Below are positions 1 through 6,920 of a DNA stretch of 34,059 nt, in pieces. The stretch lies in assembly GCA_016779585.1 (NCBI GenBank), contig JADHNI010000039.1, positions 1 to 34,059 of the forward strand, read 5' to 3'. Every line of letters begins with the position of its first letter. The first letter of the stretch is position 1. The stretch comes from Pseudomonadales bacterium. GTDB taxonomy: Bacteria > Pseudomonadota > Gammaproteobacteria > Pseudomonadales > Azotimanducaceae. Below the pieces are notes generated by a model, which saw nothing but the letters and a program-made list of their open reading frames with translations, did no database searches and was not told the origin of the DNA. The translations under genes were made by a program, and so were the position numbers.

Positions 1-930
1 ATTCACAGCATTCTCACTGGAGAAGATGATCGACTGCTGGCAGTCGTTGGCCCGTGTTCGATTCACGACCCGAAGTCTGCTCACGAATATGGCGCACGCC
101 TGAAGAAGCTCGCCGAAGAAATCAGAGACGATGTCTTCGTCGTCATGCGAGTGTACTTCGAGAAACCACGCACCACGGTTGGCTGGAAAGGGCTGATCAA
201 CGACCCTGACCTCGACAACAGTTTCAAGATCAACAAGGGTCTGCACCTGGCGAGGCAACTGCTGCTGGACCTGGGCGAAATCGGCCTGCCCTGCGGCACC
301 GAATACCTTGACCTCATTAGCCCGCAGTATGTCGCTGACCTGATTTCCTGGGGTGCGATTGGCGCACGCACCACAGAGAGCCAGACTCACCGTGAACTGT
401 CTTCCGGCCTTTCCTGCCCGGTCGGTTTCAAGAACGCAACCGATGGCGACATCCAGATTGCAATTGACGCCATCAAGTCAGCATCACAGCCGCATCACTT
501 CCTGTCGGTCACCAAGGGGGGCCGCTCCGCGATTTTCAAGACCGCCGGCAACGAGGACTGTCACATAATCCTGCGTGGCGGCAAACATCCCAACTACGAT
601 ATGTTCAGTGTCGAAGATGCGTCTGCCATGCTGGAAAAAGCCGGGCTGCCGGTTCGTATCATGATTGATGCCAGCCACGCCAACAGTCGAAAAATCCCGG
701 CGCGCCAGATTGATGTCGTGCACGACATCGCCACCCAGGTCAGCAGAGGCAACAAGGGCATCTTCGGCGTGATGATTGAAAGCCATCTGCTGGAAGGCCG
801 CCAGGATGTAAAGGACGTGAACGACCTGACCTACGGCCAGAGCATCACGGACGCCTGCATCAGCTGGGAAGACACCGAAACAGTGTTGCGTGGCCTTGCC
901 GAGGCAGCCGCCACCAGGCGCAGCGCTTGA
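1..930 (+). CDS. 3-deoxy-7-phosphoheptulonate synthase (class I, AroF/G/H type), 5' truncated
   Basis: The protein condenses phosphoenolpyruvate with erythrose 4-phosphate, the first committed step of the shikimate pathway, in the cytoplasm. The reading frame is open from base 1, so the N-terminus lies outside the window and about 309 residues are visible. Family motifs seen in order are VGPCSIHD near the start, EKPRTTVGWKGLINDP, SQPHHFLSVTKGG, the IDASHANSRK segment and a C-terminal QSITDACISW. These are hallmarks of the AroF/G/H family. Which of the three feedback types it is cannot be decided, because the N-terminal allosteric region is missing. The TGA stop at 928-930 overlaps the TTG start of the next gene by four bases. 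Confidence 0.95.
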   Translation: MHSILTGEDDRLLAVVGPCSIHDPKSAHEYGARLKKLAEEIRDDVFVVMRVYFEKPRTTVGWKGLINDPDLDNSFKINKGLHLARQLLLDLGEIGLPCGTEYLDLISPQYVADLISWGAIGARTTESQTHRELSSGLSCPVGFKNATDGDIQIAIDAIKSASQPHHFLSVTKGGRSAIFKTAGNEDCHIILRGGKHPNYDMFSVEDASAMLEKAGLPVRIMIDASHANSRKIPARQIDVVHDIATQVSRGNKGIFGVMIESHLLEGRQDVKDVNDLTYGQSITDACISWEDTETVLRGLAEAAATRRSA

Positions 931-1463
931 GCCGCCTGCTGGCTGTTGGCCTGTTATTCCTGGCAGGCTGCAGCACCACGGAACTGCAGTGGCAGGCGGA
1001 AGGCACCGCCGCCTGGCAGATCGCCGAAGAAATGGTCAGCCTGAATCCCGAGGGTGAAGGTTACCTGACAACAGAGGGCATTTACGACGACTTCGAACTG
1101 GTCATTGAGTTTCAGCCGGACAACACCGTGAACTCAGGTATCCTGATCCGCTGCCAGGATCGCGCCGACATCACGCCGTTCACCTGCCTCGAGATCAATA
1201 TCTGGGATGACCATCCCAACCAGGATTTCAGAACCGGCGCCATCGTCATCCATGCCGCACCGCCACTGGCACAGCTGGGCACCGTGGGTGAATGGAACAC
1301 CTACCGGATCGTGGCGAACGGCCCCGTCGTGGAAGCCTGGCTGAACGGCGTGCTGACCGCACGCCTGAACAACACAGATCTTACGGATGGCTTTATCGCC
1401 CTGCAGAGCCAGAACGGGCTGATCGCTTTCAGGAACGCCCGCCTGATAGAGTTAAACCCCTAG
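927..1463 (+). CDS. Small DUF1080 (3-keto-disaccharide hydrolase-like) lipoprotein
   Basis: A 178-residue protein with a short hydrophobic signal and an LAGC lipobox near residue 15, so it is probably lipid-anchored in the cell envelope. The rest looks like a concanavalin-like DUF1080 domain: residues near 40-60 include GEGYLTTEGIYDDFEL, and the end has EWNTYRIVANG followed by a GFIALQSQNGLIAFRN stretch typical of the family fold. Some family members act on 3-keto sugars, but no substrate can be assigned here. The start is inferred as TTG at 927, overlapping the upstream TGA. No ATG in this frame lies early enough to preserve the signal peptide. The stop shares a CTAG overlap with the convergent MDR gene. 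Confidence 0.8.
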   Translation: MSRLLAVGLLFLAGCSTTELQWQAEGTAAWQIAEEMVSLNPEGEGYLTTEGIYDDFELVIEFQPDNTVNSGILIRCQDRADITPFTCLEINIWDDHPNQDFRTGAIVIHAAPPLAQLGTVGEWNTYRIVANGPVVEAWLNGVLTARLNNTDLTDGFIALQSQNGLIAFRNARLIELNP

Positions 1464-2461
1464 GGTGCCACCAGCAGTTTGCCCATGTGACCACCGGTCA
1501 TGAGGGCGATGATCGCACCAGGGAAACTCTCAATGCCATCCATGACATGCTCGGGCAGCTTCATCTTGCCGTCCTTGATCCAGCCCGCAATGTCAGACTC
1601 CATCTTCGGGAACTGATCTGCGTAGTGATCCACCGTAAAGCCAATCATTCGAGCATTACGCTCGGGAATACGCAGGTAGAGTCTTGGGCCAGTGACGTTC
1701 TCCATATCGTTGTACTGTGAGATGGCGCCACAGATGACGACACGCGCTTCCTTGGCAATATTGTCCAGCGCCGCGTCCAGCACGTCACCACCAACATTGT
1801 CGAAGAACACATTGATGCCATCAGGGCAGAGTTCTTTCAATTTCGCGTTAAGGTCACCCGCCTTGTAATCGGCCGCGGCATCGCAGCCAATCTCATCCGT
1901 CAGGAACTTGCACTTCTCTTCACCGCCAGCAATACCAATCACCCTCGCTCCTGCAATCTTCGCCAGCTGACAGGCCACGGTACCTACAGCACCGGCGGCA
2001 CCGGAAACCACCACCGTGTCACCTTCCTTGACGTCACCGCAGCAGATCATGCCGGCGTAGGCAGTCAGACCTGTTGTCATACCCAGCGCACCCAGGTAAG
2101 TGCGAGCCGGCACCTCACTTTCATCGACCTTGCGCAGCATATTGGCCGGCCAGATCACGTGTGTCTGCGCGCCCATGGGACCAAAGACTGCATCACCCTG
2201 GTTCAGGTCAGGTGACCTTGAATCCAACACCCGGCCAATACCCAGCGCCATGACCGGTGTGTCCACATCCATGGTGCCGTGCAGCCCCTGGGGGCCATCC
2301 AGCGTGGTGCGAATGAACGCGTCAATGGACAGGTGTTCCACCTTGAGCAGCACCTCGCCTTCATTCAGTTCAGGCATCTCTGCTTCGACCAGTTCAAAGT
2401 CGGACTCAACCGGCTCTCCTTCGGGTCGTTTCTTCAGCAGTACTTTCTTTGCGGTGGTCAT
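1460..2461 (-). CDS. NADP-dependent oxidoreductase, medium-chain MDR family (CurA/YncB/prostaglandin reductase-like)
   Basis: A 333-residue zinc-independent medium-chain reductase, expected to reduce C=C bonds of enones or enals with NADPH in the cytoplasm. An N-terminal GroES-like domain is followed by a Rossmann segment with SGAAGAVGTVACQLAK around residues 150-165 and a GIAGGEEKC turn that contacts the cofactor. NVFFDNVGGDVLDAAL and the later IVICGAISQYN-type block match the family. The ATG at 2459-2461 is chosen because AGGAGG lies just upstream, inside the end of the SDR gene. A longer frame to 2503 exists but adds 14 unlikely residues. The start overlaps the SDR stop by one base (TAATG), so the two genes are probably translationally coupled. 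Confidence 0.9.
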   Translation of the reverse strand: MTTAKKVLLKKRPEGEPVESDFELVEAEMPELNEGEVLLKVEHLSIDAFIRTTLDGPQGLHGTMDVDTPVMALGIGRVLDSRSPDLNQGDAVFGPMGAQTHVIWPANMLRKVDESEVPARTYLGALGMTTGLTAYAGMICCGDVKEGDTVVVSGAAGAVGTVACQLAKIAGARVIGIAGGEEKCKFLTDEIGCDAAADYKAGDLNAKLKELCPDGINVFFDNVGGDVLDAALDNIAKEARVVICGAISQYNDMENVTGPRLYLRIPERNARMIGFTVDHYADQFPKMESDIAGWIKDGKMKLPEHVMDGIESFPGAIIALMTGGHMGKLLVAP

Positions 2462-3219
2462 TACATTCCTCCTGATATTCTGATGACCTGGCCTGTCACC
2501 CACTCGGATGAGGGCGCTAATAAATAAAGTGCGGCGGCACCGAGGTCTCTCGGTGTGCCAAGCCTGCCCGCAGGCAGTTTCAGCGATTGTTCAACCATCG
2601 GCAGTTGCTCATCGGTAATATTGAGCGCCGTCATCATGATTTCCGTGGGGACAAATCCCGGCATGATGGTGTTAACGCGTACGCGTGGGCCGAGTTCCTT
2701 GGCAAAGGTCCGGGTCAGCATGTTCACACCCGCCTTCGCTGCCGAGTAATGGCCGCTGCCCTCGATCACATCTTCTGCTGCGATAGAGGAAATGTTCAGA
2801 ACCCGCCCCTTGTCGGTGAAATTCTTCGACGCGACTGTCGTTGCTTCCCAGACAGCGGTCAGGTTGAGCGCCAGGGTGTTGTCCCACTCTTCCCGGTCCA
2901 GTTCCGTCAAAGGCTGCTGAATGGGAGAGCCACCGGCGTTGTTGACCCACATATCCAGGCGACCGAACTCATTAATGGCAGCGTCCGCCAACTTCTGCAG
3001 ATCCGCGGTACTGGTCACATCCGTGGTACAGGCAATCGCCTTACCGTTGGCTGCGACAATTTCGCCTGCGACCCGCTCAATTTCATTGGTTCGACGCGCC
3101 GCACAGACCACCGATGCCCCGTATTCAGCAAGTACTTTCGCGATGCCTTCACCGATACCGCGACCGGCACCAGTGACAACCGCAACCTCTCCCGTCAGAT
3201 CAAAAAGGTCTGATGACAT
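2461..3219 (-). CDS. SDR-family NAD(P)-dependent oxidoreductase
   Basis: A 252-residue classical short-chain dehydrogenase that oxidises or reduces an alcohol/carbonyl pair. Motifs are TGAGRGIGEG (cofactor loop, residues 17-26), NNAGG, the ISSIA serine and YSAAK (catalytic Tyr and Lys), then a PGFVPTE loop. The start ATG is preceded by GGGAGG at a good distance. It is the first gene of a minus-strand pair with the MDR reductase and is divergent from the Rieske operon, with 104 bases between. The context suggests a shared role in breaking down an alicyclic, steroid-like or aromatic compound, but that is inference. The substrate is unknown. Confidence 0.92.
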   Translation of the reverse strand: MSSDLFDLTGEVAVVTGAGRGIGEGIAKVLAEYGASVVCAARRTNEIERVAGEIVAANGKAIACTTDVTSTADLQKLADAAINEFGRLDMWVNNAGGSPIQQPLTELDREEWDNTLALNLTAVWEATTVASKNFTDKGRVLNISSIAAEDVIEGSGHYSAAKAGVNMLTRTFAKELGPRVRVNTIMPGFVPTEIMMTALNITDEQLPMVEQSLKLPAGRLGTPRDLGAAALYLLAPSSEWVTGQVIRISGGM

Positions 3220-3257
3220 GCTACCCTCCCAAGTGTATTGTTCTTGTTATAAAAACA

Positions 3258-3291
3258 GTCAAACTTGACGGTAATTAAACGTTTTCGTCAA
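3258..3291. promoter_or_regulatory. Inverted-repeat operator candidate between SDR and Rieske genes
   Basis: The divergent intergenic region carries three related half-sites. GTCAA at 3258-3262 and TTGAC at 3265-3269 form a perfect 5-2-5 palindrome. TTGACG at 3265-3270 also pairs with CGTCAA at 3286-3291. A shared regulator controlling both directions is plausible. No clear matching promoter hexamers were found, so this is a symmetry-based call only. Confidence 0.35.
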
Positions 3292-3323
3292 CCGGAAAGC
3301 AATCGGCCAGGAGGAGGAGAAAC

Positions 3324-4505
3324 ATGTCTCGAGAAATGCTCATTGAGATGGCAAAAAACAACATCGCACACGGCGATGCCGGCACTATCCCGCAGCCGGA
3401 TGAAATCTTTAAGGTACCTGTCGGCAACTACTTCGAGGAAGAACGCTGGCAGCAGGAAATGAAGCAGGTGTTCAAGCGAATGCCGCTGATGCTGGCCATG
3501 ACTGCAGAAGTAAGGAACCCTGGCGACTACAAGGCCATGGATGCCGGTGGTGTGCCGGTGCTGATATCCCGAACCGAATCCGGAGAGGTAAAAGCGTTCG
3601 TTAACATGTGCAGCCATCGAGGCGCCCAGCTCATGGATGAGGGCTGTGGTAACACGCATCGCTTTACCTGCCCCTATCATGCCTGGTCCTACAATGTGGA
3701 AGGCGACCTTATCGGGATTTACGCACCCAAAGATTTCGGCGAGATCGACAAGTCCGAGTATGGCCTGACTGAACTGCCCTGCCTCGAGCGTGCAGGACTT
3801 ATCTGGGTCACCGTGGACCCGAAATCGACCTTGGATATTGAGCTTTTCCTGTCCGGCTATGACGAACTGCTGTCGCACTTTGGCTTTGAAGACTGGACCC
3901 TGTTTGCACAGCAGCGCGTTGAAGGTCCGAACTGGAAAATTGCCTACGATGGCTACATGGATCTCTACCACCTGCCGATCCTGCACCGGAACACTTTTGG
4001 CCCCGACTTCCCCAACCAGGCGATCTACTACAGCTGGGGTCCACACCAGCGTGTTGCCGGCCCGATGAGAGGCCTGAAAGACATGCTCGGTGATGATGAT
4101 TCCAAGTGGCCAACCGAATTGCTCGTGGCTGGTGTCTGGACCATCTTCCCGCACGTATCCATCGCCGGCTTCGACGGCGGCGGTCGCGCGGTCATGATTT
4201 CGCAGCTGTTCCCGGGAGAAACGCCGGGCACCTCTTACACCATCCAGAACTACCTCATGGAGAAAGAACCGGCGGACGAGGCAGCAAGAAAAGCCGCGCG
4301 GGACCAGTTCGACTTCCTGAGATACGTTGTCCAGGAAGAGGATTACGCGACCGGCCTGAAGCAGCAGAAAGCGATGGAGACCGGCGCCAAGGATCATGTG
4401 CTCTTTGGTAAAAACGAGGAAGGCGGCCATAACTTCCACAGATGGGTCGACACCATCCTGGAAACCGACGACGCCGACCTCCCCAAACTCTTCCAAACCG
4501 GATAA
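3324..4505 (+). CDS. Rieske non-heme iron oxygenase, alpha (catalytic) subunit
   Basis: A 393-residue ring-hydroxylating or demethylating oxygenase that inserts oxygen using NAD(P)H-derived electrons. The Rieske [2Fe-2S] ligands are visible as C96-x-H98 and C116-x2-H119. The mononuclear iron site is in the NWKIAYDGYMDLYHLPILH block, with D213, H216 and H221 spaced as D-x2-H-x4-H. A later QEEDYATG segment may supply the carboxylate ligand. A strong AGGAGGAGG ribosome site precedes the ATG. It leads a plus-strand group with an enoyl-CoA hydratase-like protein and a dehydrogenase. No ferredoxin or reductase partner is encoded nearby, so electrons must come from elsewhere. The substrate is not identifiable from sequence. 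Confidence 0.93.
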   Translation: MSREMLIEMAKNNIAHGDAGTIPQPDEIFKVPVGNYFEEERWQQEMKQVFKRMPLMLAMTAEVRNPGDYKAMDAGGVPVLISRTESGEVKAFVNMCSHRGAQLMDEGCGNTHRFTCPYHAWSYNVEGDLIGIYAPKDFGEIDKSEYGLTELPCLERAGLIWVTVDPKSTLDIELFLSGYDELLSHFGFEDWTLFAQQRVEGPNWKIAYDGYMDLYHLPILHRNTFGPDFPNQAIYYSWGPHQRVAGPMRGLKDMLGDDDSKWPTELLVAGVWTIFPHVSIAGFDGGGRAVMISQLFPGETPGTSYTIQNYLMEKEPADEAARKAARDQFDFLRYVVQEEDYATGLKQQKAMETGAKDHVLFGKNEEGGHNFHRWVDTILETDDADLPKLFQTG

Positions 4506-4506
4506 C

Positions 4507-4599
4507 GGGGACAGTTTACTTGGGCGCCCAATTGGGGACAGTTTACTTGGACGACTAATTGGGGACAGTTTACTTTTCCTGCTGAAGTAAACTGTCCCC
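4507..4599. repeat. REP-like array: three direct and one inverted copy of a 15-bp motif
   Basis: The motif GGGGACAGTTTACTT occurs at 4507-4521, 4534-4548 and 4561-4575, exactly 27 bp apart, and once inverted at 4585-4599. The third direct copy and the inverted copy form a perfect 15-bp stem with a 9-base loop. The spacers (GGGCGCCCAATT and GGACGACTAATT) are themselves similar. The array sits between the Rieske stop and the hydratase ribosome site. From memory, this motif resembles REP-type repeats mobilised by Y1/RayT transposases. No such transposase is in the window. No T-run follows the hairpin, so it is not a standard terminator. Confidence 0.85.
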
Positions 4600-4616
4600 A
4601 GCAGAAAGAGGGAAAT

Positions 4617-5462
4617 ATGGCTCACGAATTTATTCTTGTAGATAACCCGTTAGAGGGTGTCTCGCGCATCACACTCAATCGACCGGATTCACGCAACGCA
4701 CTGAATAACCAGCTGCGGGGTGAAATCTTCAGCCAGCTGGAAGCCAATGACCTGAATGACGACATTCGCGTCACCATCATTCGCGGTGCCGGCCAGGCGT
4801 TCTGTGCAGGCTATGACCTGAAAGGCAACAACAACGAGGATCGCCCTTTCCACACAGCAGGGGGCGACGGCAGCTGGGCACGGCACGTGGTTGAAGGCGC
4901 GTTCCGCATGTGGGACATGGCCAAACCTATCATTGCCCAGGTGCATGGTTACTGCCTTGCAGGCGGCACGGAACTCGCAACCGCCTGTGACCTCGTCTAT
5001 GTCGCGGAAGATGCAAAAATCGGCTACCCGGTTGTGCGCAGCATGAGCCCACCGGATAACCAGTTTTTCCCCTGGATCGTCGGCATGCGGCAGGCCATGG
5101 AAATGATGCTGACCGGGGACGCCATCAGCGGCAGCCAGGCTGCGGAGTACGGCTTTGCGAACCGGGCCTATCCCATCGATGACCTGGAAGATGAAGTACT
5201 CAAGGTCGCCGAGAAAATTGCCAAGGTCCCGCCGGATATCGAACAGATGAACAAGCGTGCGGTACACCGGCAGATGGAACTCATGGGTATGCGCAGCGCC
5301 ATTCGCCAGGGCACAGAAATCCAGGCCCTCGCCTTCCATACAAAATCCACTCGCGCACACTTCAAGGAACTGGCAGCCGGTCTCACCGATGCGCTTTCCA
5401 AGCGTGACGGCAAATTCGGCGACTATCGGACATCAGACAAAACCGCGGGCAAGAAAGACTAG
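4617..5462 (+). CDS. Enoyl-CoA hydratase/isomerase (crotonase) family protein
   Basis: A 281-residue crotonase-fold protein, expected to act on an acyl-CoA in the cytoplasm. The first oxyanion-hole segment is GAGQAFCAGYDL (residues 57-68) and the second is GYCLAGGTELATACDLV (111-127). E119 matches one of the two catalytic glutamates of enoyl-CoA hydratase. The second, which follows a proline in true hydratases, is V139 here (IGYPVV). It may therefore catalyse isomerisation, hydrolysis or another crotonase reaction rather than classical hydration. The ATG is preceded by AGAGGGA. It follows the repeat array and is 9 bases from the dehydrogenase gene, consistent with one transcript. Confidence 0.9.
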   Translation: MAHEFILVDNPLEGVSRITLNRPDSRNALNNQLRGEIFSQLEANDLNDDIRVTIIRGAGQAFCAGYDLKGNNNEDRPFHTAGGDGSWARHVVEGAFRMWDMAKPIIAQVHGYCLAGGTELATACDLVYVAEDAKIGYPVVRSMSPPDNQFFPWIVGMRQAMEMMLTGDAISGSQAAEYGFANRAYPIDDLEDEVLKVAEKIAKVPPDIEQMNKRAVHRQMELMGMRSAIRQGTEIQALAFHTKSTRAHFKELAAGLTDALSKRDGKFGDYRTSDKTAGKKD

Positions 5463-5471
5463 GCGGCTGCA

Positions 5472-6491
5472 GTGAAAGCGGTGACGATGGAACGTGGTGT
5501 CCTGCAGCTCACCGAGTTGCCGGACCCGGTGCCCGGTAAGGGAGAGATTCTCGTCAAATCCATCGCCTGTGGCATCTGCGGCAGTGACCTGCATGCCGCA
5601 CGCCACACAGAAGATTTCGTCAACACCAGCCGTGAGGCTGGTGGCGCATTCAAGCTCACCACCTTTAAACCGGTTGTCATGGGCCATGAGTTCTGTGCTG
5701 AGGTGGTCGACTATGGTCCTGGCACCGAAGGCAGCGTACCCCCCGGCTCACTCGTCTGCGCTGCGCCAGTGCTGCTGCGCGAACCGATGGAACCCGTCGG
5801 CTATTCCGATACGATTCCCGGCGGGTTTGCCGAATACATGCTGCTGTCTGAATCCCTGATCGTTCCTGTACCTTCGGGTACTGATGCTGATCTCGCGGCA
5901 CTGACCGAACCCATGGCTGTGGGTCTGCACGCGGTCAACAAGGCTGCGCTGCAAGGTGATGAGTCGGTGTTGATCATTGGTTGTGGGCCAGTAGGACTCG
6001 CGATCATCACGGCCCTTAAGAACAGTTTCAGCGGCGTCATTATCGCGGCAGACTTTTCGCCCGGACGCAGGCAGCTGGCGGAATCCATTGGTGCACACGT
6101 TGTGATTGACCCGGCAGAGGAATCACCATACCAGCATCAGGAAATCCGCAAGGACAAACTGGTGATATTCGAATGCGTGGGTGTACCCGGCATGTTGGAT
6201 GACATATTCATTGGTGCTCCGCAGAACGCAAAAATCATGGTCGTGGGTGTATGCATGCAGCAGGACCACATCAGACCGCTGATCGCAATCAACAAGGAAC
6301 TGTCACTGCATTTCCTGCTGGGCTGGTCCATGGAAGAATTCAACGAAAGCCTGCACAGGATCGCCGATGGTACTTTCGATGTTGCCCCGCTGATTACCAG
6401 TCGCAAATCCCTCGCTGAGGTGCCGGCTGCGTTTGATGAACTGGCCACGCCAAACACCGAGGCAAAAGTTCTGGTGAAACCCTGGACCTGA
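5472..6491 (+). CDS. Zinc-type alcohol dehydrogenase family protein (MDR, threonine/sorbitol dehydrogenase-like)
   Basis: A 339-residue medium-chain dehydrogenase. The catalytic zinc region shows CGICGSDLH with the catalytic cysteine, followed by GHEF. The nucleotide-binding block is VLIIGCGPVGLAIITALK, with an acidic residue later (AADFSPGRRQLA) favouring NAD. The usual four-cysteine structural zinc loop is absent: the corresponding stretch (VCAAPVLLREP) has a single cysteine. The start is a GTG at 5472, nine bases after the hydratase stop. Position suggests it oxidises an alcohol intermediate of the same pathway as the Rieske oxygenase. The substrate is unknown. Confidence 0.88.
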   Translation: MKAVTMERGVLQLTELPDPVPGKGEILVKSIACGICGSDLHAARHTEDFVNTSREAGGAFKLTTFKPVVMGHEFCAEVVDYGPGTEGSVPPGSLVCAAPVLLREPMEPVGYSDTIPGGFAEYMLLSESLIVPVPSGTDADLAALTEPMAVGLHAVNKAALQGDESVLIIGCGPVGLAIITALKNSFSGVIIAADFSPGRRQLAESIGAHVVIDPAEESPYQHQEIRKDKLVIFECVGVPGMLDDIFIGAPQNAKIMVVGVCMQQDHIRPLIAINKELSLHFLLGWSMEEFNESLHRIADGTFDVAPLITSRKSLAEVPAAFDELATPNTEAKVLVKPWT

Positions 6492-6511
6492 CGCCGGTTG
6501 TTTAGAGTGAC

Positions 6512-6898
6512 CTAGTCGTCGAACAGATCGTTCAACTTATTGAGAGGATCATCTTCGTCCGGCGCATCAAACACATCACCTGTTTCAGTGACATCAATGG
6601 CATCACCTCCAAAGAGCGCATCAAGTTCAGACTTCGCCTGGTCGCTGCGTGCCGTGTCTTTCTCGCTGAATCGGTTTGTCGGCTTGAAGTAATCGCAGAA
6701 ATTGGCGCTCTCCTTTTCCACCGGTGGCTCGGCGCGTTCATGATCACAGTAAGGTCTTTTCTCCGGCATGTAGTGCCGACACATGCGACAGCAGTGCAGT
6801 ACTTCGAAACAGGCGCTGCAGTTCGCATGGCGGCTGATGGGGCGAGGGATATCATCAAGCGATGCGCCGCAGTTCCAGCAAACGAGTGACGCTGTCAT
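6512..6898 (-). CDS. Cysteine-rich zinc-ribbon-like hypothetical protein downstream of selD
   Basis: A 128-residue protein of unknown function. Its first half is cysteine-rich: CWNCG at residues 7-11, then CSAC, CCRMCRHY, a YC.H pair and a FCDYF segment, which resembles one or two zinc-binding knuckles. The C-terminal third is acidic and probably flexible (DAPDEDDPLNKLNDLFDD). The ATG at 6896-6898 is preferred over a longer frame to 6931 because GGAG lies seven bases before it. It starts 22 bases after the selD stop, so the two are likely co-transcribed. A link with selenium handling is possible but unproven. Confidence 0.75.
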   Translation of the reverse strand: MTASLVCWNCGASLDDIPRPISRHANCSACFEVLHCCRMCRHYMPEKRPYCDHERAEPPVEKESANFCDYFKPTNRFSEKDTARSDQAKSELDALFGGDAIDVTETGDVFDAPDEDDPLNKLNDLFDD

Positions 6899-6920
6899 GT
6901 CAATCTCCGAAAGTGCAGGG

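Noticed and set aside
4561..4599. Intrinsic terminator after the Rieske gene
   Set aside because: The 15-bp stem is strong but no T-run follows on either strand, and the downstream gene seems co-transcribed.
3288..4625. 445-codon open frame on the minus strand opposite the Rieske gene
   Set aside because: It is a shadow of a well-supported plus-strand gene, spans the repeat array and shows no family motifs.
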